Source: Sphagnum compactum
Lineage: Eukaryota; Bryophyta; Sphagnopsida; Sphagnales
NCBI GenBank assembly: GCA_965153455.1
Contig: OZ234502.1
Span: 7,037,495 to 7,101,494, forward strand
Length of the DNA: 64,000 nucleotides
Direction: 5' to 3'
The stretch's first letter is position 1. The number at the start of each line of letters is the position of its first letter. Shown here one piece after another: positions 22,321-34,135 of this stretch. Both the position numbers and the translations under genes were made by a program. The notes under the pieces were generated by a model. It had not been told where the DNA came from. It searched no databases and worked only from the letters and a program-made list of their open reading frames with translations.

Positions 22321-23150
22321 AACTAAAAAAAGATAGAACTTTTGCCAACAAGTAGAGGTTTAACAATGAAAAGATGGAAGTTTTGACAAAAGATATAGGT
22401 TTAGCCAAGAAGAATTAAAAGTTTTTTCAATTTGTAAAGGTTTAACCAAGAAGAGATGGAGGTTTTACTAAGAGGTAAAAGTTTAGCCCAAAATAAATAA
22501 AGGTTTTGCCAAGAGGTAGAGGTTTAACTAGGAAGAGTTCAAAGTTCTTTCAAGTGGTAGAGGTTTAAACAAGAAAATATAAAAGTTTTGTTGAAAGGTA
22601 AAAATTTAGCTAATAAGAGGTTAAGGTTTTGCCAAGAGGTAAAAGTTTAATAAAAAATAAATAATTTTTTTGCCAACGTGTAATGGTTTAGCCATGAAGA
22701 GATGGAGGTTTTGTCAAGAGATATAGGTTTAGCCAAGAAAAGTTAGAATTTTTTCCAAAAGATAAAGGTTTAGCTTAAAAAAATTATAAGTTTTGTTGAA
22801 ACGTAAAGGTTTAGCCAAGAGATAGACGTTTAGCTAAAAAGATATAAAGATTTTGTCAACATGCAAACGTTTAGCCATGAAGAGATGGAGGTTTAGCCAA
22901 GAACAGTTAAAAGTTGTGCTAAACAGAAAAGGTTTGGCCAAAAGATATAGGTGTAACCAAGAAGAGTTAAAAGTTGTGCCAAAAGGAAAGGTTTAGCCAA
23001 GAAATATAGGTTTAGCCAAGAAGAGTTAAAAGTTGTGCCAAAAGGAAAAGGTTTAGCCAAAAAATAAAGGTTTAGCCAAAAAGAGTTCAAAGTTGTGCCA
23101 AAAGACAAAAGTTTAGCCAAGAGACATAAGTTTAGCCAAGAAAAAATAGA
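22320..23150. repeat. GGTTTAGCCAAGA tandem array, ~60-bp period
   Basis: A degenerate array of GGTTTAGCCAAGA and GTTTTGCCAAGAGGTA words sharpens toward the right end. There, AGTTAAAAGTTGTGCC recurs at about 22907, 22967, 23026 and 23085, a period of about 60 bp. The minus strand stays open for 75 codons (22893-23120) with a 20-residue repeat, a by-product of the 60-bp period. Confidence 0.85.
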
Positions 23151-23429
23151 AAGTAAGTAGGTAAGGTTGTGTGTAGGGTGAAGATTTGGTTTTCAGGTCA
23201 ATGGGGGTGGCTGCATTTAGTGGTCTGAATTTGTTTTTTCTGGTTATCTGAGTGAAGTAACAATCAATGTGTAAATTGGCGAAATGAAAAATGAAAAGTT
23301 TGAAAAACCAAGTGACTTTTCACTTCAGTAGGAGGTTTTAATTGCCAAGAGTGAGGGAAAACCATTGTAATCATCATTCGATTTCTGAATTTGGTTTAAA
23401 AGTGGGGTAGCCAAAAATATAGAAGGATG

Positions 23430-25020
<1,591 letters not shown>

Positions 25021-25249
25021 TCACACCAAGGGATAGTAGGGGTTGTATTATTCCATTTAGCTCTCTCTTGGTTGAGGATTTAAATGATTAATATTCAAGG
25101 AGTAAACAAATCCCTACATTGTTCACACAAGAAAAAATACAAAAAAAATACATTGGGATTAATTTAACCCTACAGTGAGAGTAAGTAATTGTTCAGACCT
25201 AAGAAGGAGAATTTAACTGACATATTTGAATGACATCTAAATCATAGAG

Positions 25250-25380
25250 GAAGATATTTTGGATCCTTTGAAATCGAGGGATAAGCCTAACTTCTTTTAT
25301 TACATTCTAACTTAAAACCAAATTAAAAGAAGTTTGAACACATTTAATTCCTAGGGATGATAATACATCTCAAATAAATA
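25250..25380. repeat. Dispersed repeat, copy 1
   Basis: ATCCTTTGAAATCGAGGG, TAAGCCTAAC, ATTCTAACTTAAA and TTCCTAGGGAT correspond block by block to 48935-49025 (ATCCTTTGAAATCAAGGGG and following). Non-coding. Confidence 0.6.
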
Positions 25381-25499
25381 AAGAAAAAACACCCGACAAG
25401 GGAACATGAGACAAAAAAAAAGAAAGGATTGAAGTCCAAACAAAAGATCACACTTGAAAGTGCAGAACACACAAAGGAGGGCCCTAAGAGAAAAAAAAC

Positions 25500-26027
25500 C
25501 ACAATCCCTGTCATATGTTGACACATGGATGAAAAAAGTTGTTGGCCTGCTGTTGTAGTCAACATTCAATTATCCTTTACTGACACCAAGCCATGAAGAT
25601 GCTTCTCCAACTCAAGATAGTGGTGGTCTGAACATTTTGAAAAGACCCACTGAAACCCTCGAGATAGTGGTGGTCTGAACTTTTGGAAGAGCCACTGAAA
25701 CCCCCTCTGCTTAGTAAAAAAAGGACCTCCAAAACCTTTGGTTAACCATGGCCATGTTAACCCATGGATGAAGAAAGTTGTCGGCCTGCTGCTGCTGGTG
25801 TCAACATTCAAATATTTCTACTGCATTTGATTCCCTCCATAAACCCGAACCCACATCATTTGTGAACTCATTTTTTGAGTTATTTTGATTCCTTTGATGT
25901 GAATGATATATAGTCAACATTCAAATATGTTTACTGTATTTGTTTCCCTCTATAAACCCGAGGACACATCATTTGTGACCTCATTTTTTGAGTTATTTTA
26001 TTCCTTTTATGTGAATGATATATAGTG
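25500..26027. repeat. Clustered tandem duplications upstream of HMA gene A
   Basis: Three nested repeats lie here. A 113-bp unit (25801-25913, starting TCAACATTCAAATAT) is repeated at 25914-26025. A block with GGATGAAAAAAGTTGTTGGC (25527) recurs at about 25766. GATAGTGGTGGTCTGAAC occurs at 25616 and again at 25662. No coding signal. Confidence 0.8.
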
Positions 26028-26194
26028 GATTAGATCTAGTTAGGGTTAGGTTTTTTTTTTTAATAAGAAAATCCCTTTTACCACCTCGGAGTGAATTCTG
26101 TTCTTTTGAGAGAATTGCCATTTTTCTCAGTCTTTCTAGTGATGATGGCTACTAAGGCTACATTAAGAAAATCCTTGAAAAGAAAAACACGCTT

Positions 26195-26290
26195 TGGGGC
26201 AGTCGGTAAAATAATGCTACCGCTTGCACACTCGTTGCTCTCCGACTAGAATTTTTGGAGTATGCAGCGTTCGAGGCTTTGCCGCAGCAG
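26195..26290 (+). mobile_element. tRNA-like SINE head (candidate)
   Basis: TTGGGGCAGTCGGTAAAATA resembles a tRNA D-arm with an A box (TGGGGCAGTCGG). GCGTTCGAGGC, about 70 bp downstream, fits a B box (GWTCRANNC). The spacing is long for a plain tRNA and I could not fold a full cloverleaf, so a tRNA-derived SINE or tRNA relic is more likely. It lies about 400 bp upstream of HMA gene A, on the same strand. Confidence 0.35.
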
Positions 26291-26675
26291 CCTCGATCCT
26301 TCTTTTACTCATGATTACACGCGCCGTGTCTTTTGGATGCTCTTCTTATGTTCCTGTGTAAATCCATGTCTCTGGTAATTTCTCTCCAGGCCTCGTCTTT
26401 TTTCTTCCCTTCTATTCACTAAGATCTACCTTATCTTCCATCAAAATTGGCATAACAGTAGCAGAAACTGTAACAAAATCGCAGTCCAAAATTCCTCTCC
26501 AATTTCATGAACTCCGTGACTTGAGACTAGATTAATCGAGTTGGTAACGTTCAAGATCAGTTTCCAAGGTCACTTAATTAATAGTTGGCAAGTATTCTTG
26601 GTCAGTTTGCGAGAGATCATCAATATAATAGTCGATCATTTTTATCTGCAACTCAGCACTGTGCCGGCGGCTATA

Positions 26676-27812
26676 ATGAGTTACGAGGTACGTTTGTTTC
26701 GGAATCTGTTAGAGTTAGAGTTTGAGGTTTAGGATTGAGGATGGATTTTAGATAGCAATTAATTACAGCGCGAGCCGGCAGAAGCTGATCAAATGTCACA
26801 TCGTGAATGGGCGTTTTTGAGTGCAGATGTTTCAATACGGAGGCTATGGAGACTGTTACCCACAGTTGATTCAGCTGGTTCCTGTACAGCCTAAGAAACC
26901 TGAAAAAAAGAAACAGCAGGTCAGCTCCTAGATCAAATCACAACTAGATTTCAAAGTTGATAATATGATCTCTTTAGGGAGTCAACGATCTCACTCGTGA
27001 TCTTTTAGTGACAAAAGTTCCCGATTCGAATAGAATCGATATAACAAGGGCAGCTGTAAGGCTTGAATGAGTGTGTCTCGTCGCTCATTGCCTGTTGTGG
27101 GTTTTGCAGCAAGTTACGCTCAAGGTGAAGATGTGTTGCCCAAAGTGCGAGGAGAAGCTCAGAGAGGAAATCGGTGAAGTTCCGGGTGGGTGATAATTAC
27201 AAGACCTCTAAAATTGATTCAAATTGTTTCAAACAAGATCCAGATTCCAAACCCATGTATAGTTTTGCTAGCTAGTTCTCGGAAGAGGAATTGAATCACC
27301 GCTTTTGAAGAACAATAATACATATATACATATATACATATGCAGTTTGCAATGGACTGATCCGGAACTAAACAATCCCAATAATATGGGATTTGATCTG
27401 TTGGAGTTTAATTCTCCATCTGTTTCTTTCGACTGCAGGTGTGGATAAAGTAGTAATTACAGACAGAGCGAGCTCCAAAGTGGTTGTTATTGGCAAGGCT
27501 GATTCGGAACGAGTGTTGAAGAAGGCGAAGAAGGTGGACAAGAAAGCCAAATTGAACAAAGAAGAAGAAGAAGAAGAAGAAGAAGAAGAAGAGTCCAGTA
27601 CCACTTGGTCTACATACTCACACAACTCCTTTGCTCCTCCATATGCCCCTATTAGCTTTGTTCCAGTTCCATCTATGGAACAAAGTGGTCCCTACAGGCA
27701 TAGCCAATCCTACGGTCCTAGTTCTAGTTCTTACTATCCTCCTCCACCTGAATACTACTACTACCCTCAATGTCCACCTTGGTACCCATATAATCACTGG
27801 TACCCCTACTGA
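26676..27812 (+). CDS. HMA-domain metal-associated protein (HPP class), gene A
   Basis: A small protein with one heavy-metal-associated (HMA, ferredoxin-like) domain, a fold that binds metals such as Cu or Zn through two Cys. Exons: 26676-26687, 26827-26919, 27110-27185, 27439-27812, all with GT-AG borders and matching phases, giving 184 residues. Residues 1-35 are a short leader ending KKPEKKKQQ. The HMA domain is about 36-93: QVTLKVKMCC starts it, MCCPKC (43-48) is the MxCxxC motif, and VDKVVITD and KVVVIGKAD form later strands. A run of 11 Glu (102-112) comes from a GAA repeat, followed by a Ser/Pro/Tyr-rich tail ending WYPY. There is no C-terminal CaaX box, so it is not a farnesylated HIPP. 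A candidate AATAAA lies at 28225. It is a paralogue of the gene at 44705-46971. Target metal and role are unknown. Confidence 0.88.
27561..27593 (+). repeat. GAA microsatellite inside HMA gene A
   Basis: Ten GAA codons and one GAG encode 11 Glu between the HMA domain and the Tyr/Pro tail. Pure trinucleotide repeats of this kind are commonly length-variable. Confidence 0.95.
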
Positions 27813-29600
27813 TTGAGTAGATACCCAGAGTTGAGGGTTTTGGAGGATGCATTCATCCATGCAAATAGACCTATCACTGTCTCCACAGGTGGTGGGGTGA
27901 CCTAAAAGGAACCCTAAAGTGAAAAAGGTTAAGCCCTTTTTGCCCTAAATTGGCGATTGATGGTGCAATGTGACTGATCATGAGTTGCTCGAAATAATGT
28001 ATGTTTGTTTGTTTTGTTTTATGCTTGCAAGTTTTGCATTCATGGAAAGAGGAGAATGTGGGCACCTTGTTTGGAGGAGGAGCTTTCTAGGTGTGTGGTT
28101 TTGGTGTTTGTTCTTCATCATGTCTTGTGGGATCAAGGTCCCAATTGGTGGATGGGATTGCTGAAGGATGAGGATCTATTACTTTTTGAAGGATGGCGGC
28201 TCTGCTAAGCGAGTGTGGCTGGTGAATAAAAGATGGAAGAAGAGCTAAGTATTTCATGTCTGGATTTTGTTGGTAGGAAGATAGTGCTGCTGTAAGTTGA
28301 AATGCTGGAGAGATGAATGCTCTTGGTGCATTACTGTTCTCCGCAATTCCGTTACGTTGGAGAGGCAGTATATTATGTAGAAGTTGTGTCATAGGTTGGT
28401 GGTGAAAGTGATGCAGAACTTAGAGGATTCATGAACAACAACCTTTTATGGCATTGTGCAAAGTGAGATGGGACTTGTGACGTTGAGGAAGTGAGTGGCC
28501 TGGTTGGCGCTCTAGGATGGGGATCTATAGCAGTTCATTTGTCTGGGGTTGGGATTGAAATTGGTTAATCCTTGTATGCCTTAGACCTGGGGACAGTGAT
28601 GGGATTCCTTGCTTGTAAAAACTTTCAAAATTTCAGAGAGAATGGGGTGTACAATGCCATAAGGTAGTCAATTGATGTTCAATGAGAGTGACTCCAAAGC
28701 GTTCTGATTCACTTAAGCTTTAGGTCTTAGAAGTCAAGATTGTGTAGATTAATGCAGTTTAGGTTGTAAGTTGTAGCAGGTTTTAGAATATAGGCAGTGC
28801 TCTTCATCTTTATGTTACCCCCTCTTTTGGCCACAATGGTACCTAAAATTTGTAAATTACTTTTTCTGTGATTATTATTTTTTTTGTGACGAAAGTTCAC
28901 CATTTGGCGGAAGGTATTTTGACAAAAAAAATCTCAAATATTCTTTTTTCTTATAAAAAAAATTGGCCACAAAAAATAAATTAAAAAATTTCCTAAAATC
29001 ACCCACAACTTGCCTAAATATGAAAGGTTGTTTAATTTTTTTTACTTTCATATTTGGAATATCACCAATTAATTTGATGATTCCAATTATCATAGAAACC
29101 TTCAATGCCGAGTCAGTCATGTGATGGTTTCATCTAATTCTTGGGGTCTGTTGTGGGGTTGAATTCAAAATCCTTTAAGAAAAGTGCGTTTCAACTTTGG
29201 ACAAACAAATTAAGAAGAACATAGCACATGAAAGGGATCACATACATGGGGAAGAAAGAAATAAAGGAGAGAGGTGGGAGGGGTGTCCAATACCCCATCC
29301 ACACACCAAATTCGATGGCATCATCATCTCCATGCCTTTTCTGCATTTGCAAGTGCTCAGAAGTAGTGTCATTTGTTTTGGTAAATTTTCACAAATTTCA
29401 ACCTTCAAAATGTCCCTTCTACTTCTTTGAGGAGAAATTTGATCATTTGTAATCAAAATTCTTACCTTATAATATTGGAGATTAGGGCTACCCAAGTAGG
29501 GTGAAAATCATCAATGCATACAAAATGCCAAACATTTGTTACACTGTACTTGGAACACAAGTAAACATCACTCAAGTTCTCACCTCCACAAAAAGCCAAG
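27813..29600. other. 3' flank of HMA gene A, then intergenic DNA
   Basis: The 3' untranslated region probably runs at least to AATAAA at 28225. Frames further on (28087-28392 minus, 28875-29120 minus, 29197-29430 plus) carry no family signal. Confidence 0.45.
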
Positions 29601-30150
29601 ATAGGCTACTATGAAAAGCTACCATTGGGGAAATTAGGAGTGTGAGGAGCCAAAAAGGACATTACATCTCAGGGAAAGCAAGACCATTCAAGAGCCAAAA
29701 AGGTCATTAGATGGACACTTTCAACAAAACCAATCAACACTGAAATTCTCATGTCAACATAACCAACCATCAAAGCTAGCATTAGGCGCATTGAGAGTCA
29801 TAGGAACCAAGAAGGACATTAGATGAACACATGCCAACAAATCCAATCAACACTCAAACTTTCGTGTGCTACCATCAAAAAGCTACCATTAAGCACAATT
29901 AGAGTCATACTGACAAGTGTTGGGTAGTTCCTAGGTTCTAGAATGAACCTTTGCTTCTAGTTCATAAATTTTTCAAGGAATCAGTTTGGGGTTTTTTTTT
30001 CTCAAAACGGAATCGGGTTTTGTTTCCAATTTAAAAATTTAAATTGCAGTTCAGATTTCAATGTTTCTATTGTTTTCAAGTTAAGCCGAGATTCTGGTTT
30101 GCTTATGGCTAACCTCTGGTTCCATTTCCAATATCCAAAACATCAAAATG
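29600..30150. repeat. Dispersed repeat with GGTTCC-rich part, copy 1
   Basis: Short units containing GAGAGTCATAGGAACCAAGA then AGGACATTAGA repeat within 29640-29910. They are followed by AGTGTTGGGTAGTTCC and a run of GGTTCT/GGTTTC words to about 30130. The same parts occur at 44090-44600 (CGAGAGTCATAGGAACCAAA, CCCAACACTGATACAAACC and GGTTCC words), and a shorter relative lies at 57040-57300. Confidence 0.65.
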
Positions 30151-30384
30151 GACAGTGCAAAAAAACAAAAAAAACTTGAAATTTTATTCCGATAAAAAAA
30201 GATTATCACAAGCTTAAACTAATATAAACGAATAGAACTTAGCCTATTTCTAGACTCTAATCTACAACAAATTTTTATAGAGGATTAAAACTTTTTTTTA
30301 AAATTGCCATGTGGCCTCATGTTGAAGGTTTTTGCAATTGGAGCTACAACTTGAATGGTTTTCTGGAATCCTTGAATTCAGTCC

Positions 30385-31700
30385 TTGAAGACCCCTAATT
30401 CTACCCTATTTCAAACCCCAAAAAACCCTCATTACAGAACCCTAAAAAAACAGGGTTTTAAACTTTTAAAAACTCCCAAAACACCTTATTTCACAACTGA
30501 AAACTATTTATTTCAACACCCCCCCCCCCCCAACCCCTATTTCAGCCATAGAAAAACCACCCAAAACACGATGTTTCAAATCTCAAAAACCCTTATTTCA
30601 GACCTTAAAAAAATCTTATTTCAAAACCCAAATGAAACCTTATTTCAAACCCAAAAAAATACTATTTCAAACCTCAAAAAACCATGTTTCAAACCATGTT
30701 GTGTGTGTAAATGGTTTAGGACTTATAGTTTCTGTAAGTGCAAAATTGTGTAAATATTTAATGTTGTGTAAAACAGTGTAAATGTAAAACAAATACATTT
30801 CTACGATTTTATGTAAATAATGTGATTTTTATTTGGAGAAGGGGGGATTCCATAACGTTTTGACAATAGGCCGACCAAATGGTTCATTGCAAAAGAAAAA
30901 AAAGAAAAAACACCATCAAAACATTTGTACTTTGGAATGTAGCACACTTAATTTGATTAATTAATATGAATCACAATAAGAACAATGAATACCTAAGCTC
31001 TTGTAAAGGCTACAATATGTAGTAGTAGGAACAAAGTTGTACAAGCAATGCCTTACGGCAAAATGTGCATTCAAGATATTCCTTGGAATAACATCACCAT
31101 AGTCCAATATTGGTATAAAATGTTAATGTTTGGGGAATATCAAAGTATCATGGTTTTTTTGTGAATGGACAATCAAAATGGCCCATTCAAAAAATAAATA
31201 AATAGAGCTTTGGGATGCATGCACAATCAATTATATGAATTTGAAAGAAGGTATGGTCATTAAGGGTATATAATATATACACTTACACTTACATGCCTTA
31301 AAACATTTACATGGGGTTTTGTAAGTGTATGTGACAAACATTGACATTGGTCCTATATATGTAAGTGTAAAAATAATAATTATACACAACAAAAATATAA
31401 GAGTAAATGTAAAAAGTTTTGGGATGATTATCAATTACATGAGATTTACATGTTGTATATATGATTATTGACATTTACATGCACAACATTGGTTTCAAAC
31501 CCAAGAAAAAATTATTTCAAACCTTCAAAAGACTATGTTTTAAACCTTAAAAAATGATATTTTAGACCCCCAGAAAACCTTGTTTTAGACCTCAAAAAAC
31601 CATGTTTCAAATCCAGAAAAAAACTATTTTAAACACCCCAAAAAACCATGTTTCAAACCCAAGAAAACTCTATTTCAAAAGCTCAAAAAACCTATATCAA
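30385..31700. repeat. Degenerate TTTCAAACCC array split by an insertion
   Basis: Units such as CTTATTTCAAACCCAAAAAA and ACCATGTTTCAAACC recur every 22-30 bp at 30400-30690 and again at 31490-31700. The middle part is the mobile element described separately. Both halves share the same unit, so they formed one array before the insertion. Confidence 0.75.
30692..31488 (+). mobile_element. Non-autonomous DNA element with terminal inverted repeats, copy 1
   Basis: The left end (ATGTTGTGTGTGTAAATGG, about 30693) matches the reverse complement of the right end (ACATTTACATGCACAACAT, ending near 31485) at most positions. The interior is AT-rich with TGTAAGTG/TTACACTTACA words and no transposase. GTGATTTTTATTTGGAGAAG and GGCCGACCAAATGG also occur, reverse-complemented and slightly changed, at 61858-62735. 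TTTCAAACC lies on both sides of the insert, but this is also the unit of the surrounding array. A target-site duplication therefore cannot be proved. Confidence 0.75.
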
Positions 31701-32890
31701 GGTGGCATAACAAAAAAGGAAAAAAATAAAAATTTAGCAATTTTTTAGGGTTCATCATATCGTAAGGTTACAGTTTAAAAGTGACAATTTCACTCTAGAA
31801 GTTTTTCATTGCTCCAAGATTTGCAACAACAACAACAAGAATTTTAACATCACAACGTAAACCAAACATAATCCAACCAAAATAAAATAAAATAAATATA
31901 ATACAACAAACTAAAAAAAAAAACCTAGAGCCTATTGCCACTTTCCTTCAACTTGAAAATCTCAATTTTAGCAATCACATCTTCATTTCCTTCCATTAGG
32001 TCTTATTCAATTTCCACAAATTGTTTCACGGACCCCAAACCACCAACACAAGCATCATTTGGTTGGATTTTGTAAAAGCATATAAGAATTTCAAGATTTT
32101 TTATGCCCAATCAAAAGTGCCAAAGGTTTGTGCAAATATCTATAATATTGAAAACTTTTTTTGTTTCAATTTGGGAGCCAACAATCCCCAAAATGTTTCA
32201 AACTATAAACACAACATATGAAAATAGTACCTCATGGGTGAAAACACACTAAAGTGGAATACATAATCTTGTCACAATTTGTTAGATTATCAATCATGGG
32301 CCATGGAACAAAATATAAATGAATAATATGTGAAAAAGACTCAAAAAAATAAAATTACATGTGATATAATCACATTGTATGAATTTCATGAATAGATTTT
32401 AAGTTACCATAACAATTTGGATTTTTAAAGTGCCCAAAACCTTGCATCAGAGTCCATATCATATGATTATGGATTCATTATATTTATTAAAATGCTTAAT
32501 TGAGTGATTTTTTTAATATATAAAGTAGTGTGAAACCATTGATACAAAGGAAGACAATTTTGAAAGATTTTGAAAACCATAAATTGAGATATACAATGAA
32601 ATATGGAATTTTTATAAAGTCTTTTATTCATTTGAATTAATAATTTAACTTTTCATTTTTTAAATGTAAATTTTGATATAATTATCTACAATTGATAAAG
32701 TCTAGAAATAAAAAAATTGTTTAGCCTTGCCATATGACTTATGCAATATCATGTATTTTGCTATAATGTAAAATGGACTTTTATTTTAACACTAGTATGG
32801 ACTCCACATATGTTGGAAAATGCTCTACCTTAAGTGTGCTTTCACCCTCATGTGAGACACCATGCTAGTCAAGTTTTACCTTCTTTTTTT
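31701..32890. other. AT-rich intergenic DNA
   Basis: No gene, array or RNA recognised. The frame at 32021-32221 has no family features. Confidence 0.45.
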
Positions 32891-32899
32891 GTGACTTTC

Positions 32900-34135
32900 T
32901 TGACCTTCAAATGATTCAATTGTTCTTTCATCACTAGTGGTTTCATTTCATCATCAATTTCCATGAGATCGTACAAATTTGTGGTTTGGTTTTTTGAGAC
33001 GTAAAGCTAGGAGCTTTAACACTTGCATCATTTGGATTAAAAAAATTGTGTGCAAAACAAGGATTGGAAACAATACATAATGATCATGTTCATAAACAAT
33101 CTATAATGTTCTTTCCTTGCTAATAAACTAAATGATTAACCCCAAGCCCTTGTAGTGGGGGTCTAATTTCATGGCCAACATATTGTGAGCTTTGACCTTT
33201 TGGAAAGAAACCATAAATGAAAGCAAAGGGTTTAGGTATTTTTGCATGTGTTGTTGAAAGATTTGAAAGTTTCCATCAAAATCCTAGGTGTCATTGGAGT
33301 TAGGTGCCAAAAAATTTAGTTGCATTTGACATACAAATGATATAGTAGCAACAATATCTTTGACTTTGTTTCAACACACATTGTTGAACCATGAACCTTA
33401 GGGTATTAGCAACAACATGTGTTACTACCCAAACTTAGCACACAACCTTGTAGTGCCAATGATTATCGTCTTGCATAATATAACACAACTACATGCTTGA
33501 ATTCAAGATCTTTTGGAATAGGATGACTTTTGAGGCAAAACGAATCATATAGGAATCTTGACATTGCGTGGATGCACCCTTGCAAGTTCACATGCCTTGT
33601 GCCATTCTTTCCATCCTTTCGCATTAATCCTCATCCAAGTGATAATTTTCTGCAAAATTGCATGTGTTTCTTTGATTGAGATTGAGGTTAAACTAACATT
33701 AAACTTGGAGTCATTTATGCCATATTGGCAACACTTGAACATTGCATAGCCCCAACAAGTTCCTATAAAAGGTGCCAACAACCTCAAAAACTTCACAAGA
33801 CACAACAAAAATTAAAATGATTCAAATCATGGTGGAAAGATTATATGCAATAAAACAAAATTAAACCCATGTTTTCCAAACAAATCATTCGCTTGCTAGA
33901 TGCATTTGTAGTTTCATAAAATCTAATGATTACATGATAAGGCTCCCACTTATCATTTGAGAAATGAACAATAAACACAAAAGTATCCACACCCCCTTGA
34001 GACATCCAAAGATCAAAACTCAATGTGCAAGTGATACATGAGTCAAGGGTTAGAGATACAAACTTCTCCTTGGTCCTTTGTGCCATCCTAAGCAAAAGAT
34101 TGACATCTTTCAATTGTTGTTTCAATGGAAAATTA
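32900..34135 (-). pseudogene. Second degenerate hAT transposase
   Basis: The minus strand reads hAT transposase blocks in order. LSFDLWMSQGGVDTFVF and YHVIIRFYETTNAS lie at 34125-33841; these are the RNase-H-like core start and the GLFET-type segment. Then come CWGYAMFKCCQYG, ILQKIITW and WKEWHKACELARVHPRN (33808-33545). Weaker matches such as KLDPHYKGLGL lie near 33170. Stops and frame changes separate the blocks and the C-terminal dimerisation region was not found. It is related to, but not a recent copy of, the relic at 1319-3290. Confidence 0.8.

Noticed and set aside
22893-23120. A 75-codon repeat protein on the minus strand
   Set aside because: The 20-residue period is the shadow of the 60-bp tandem array.
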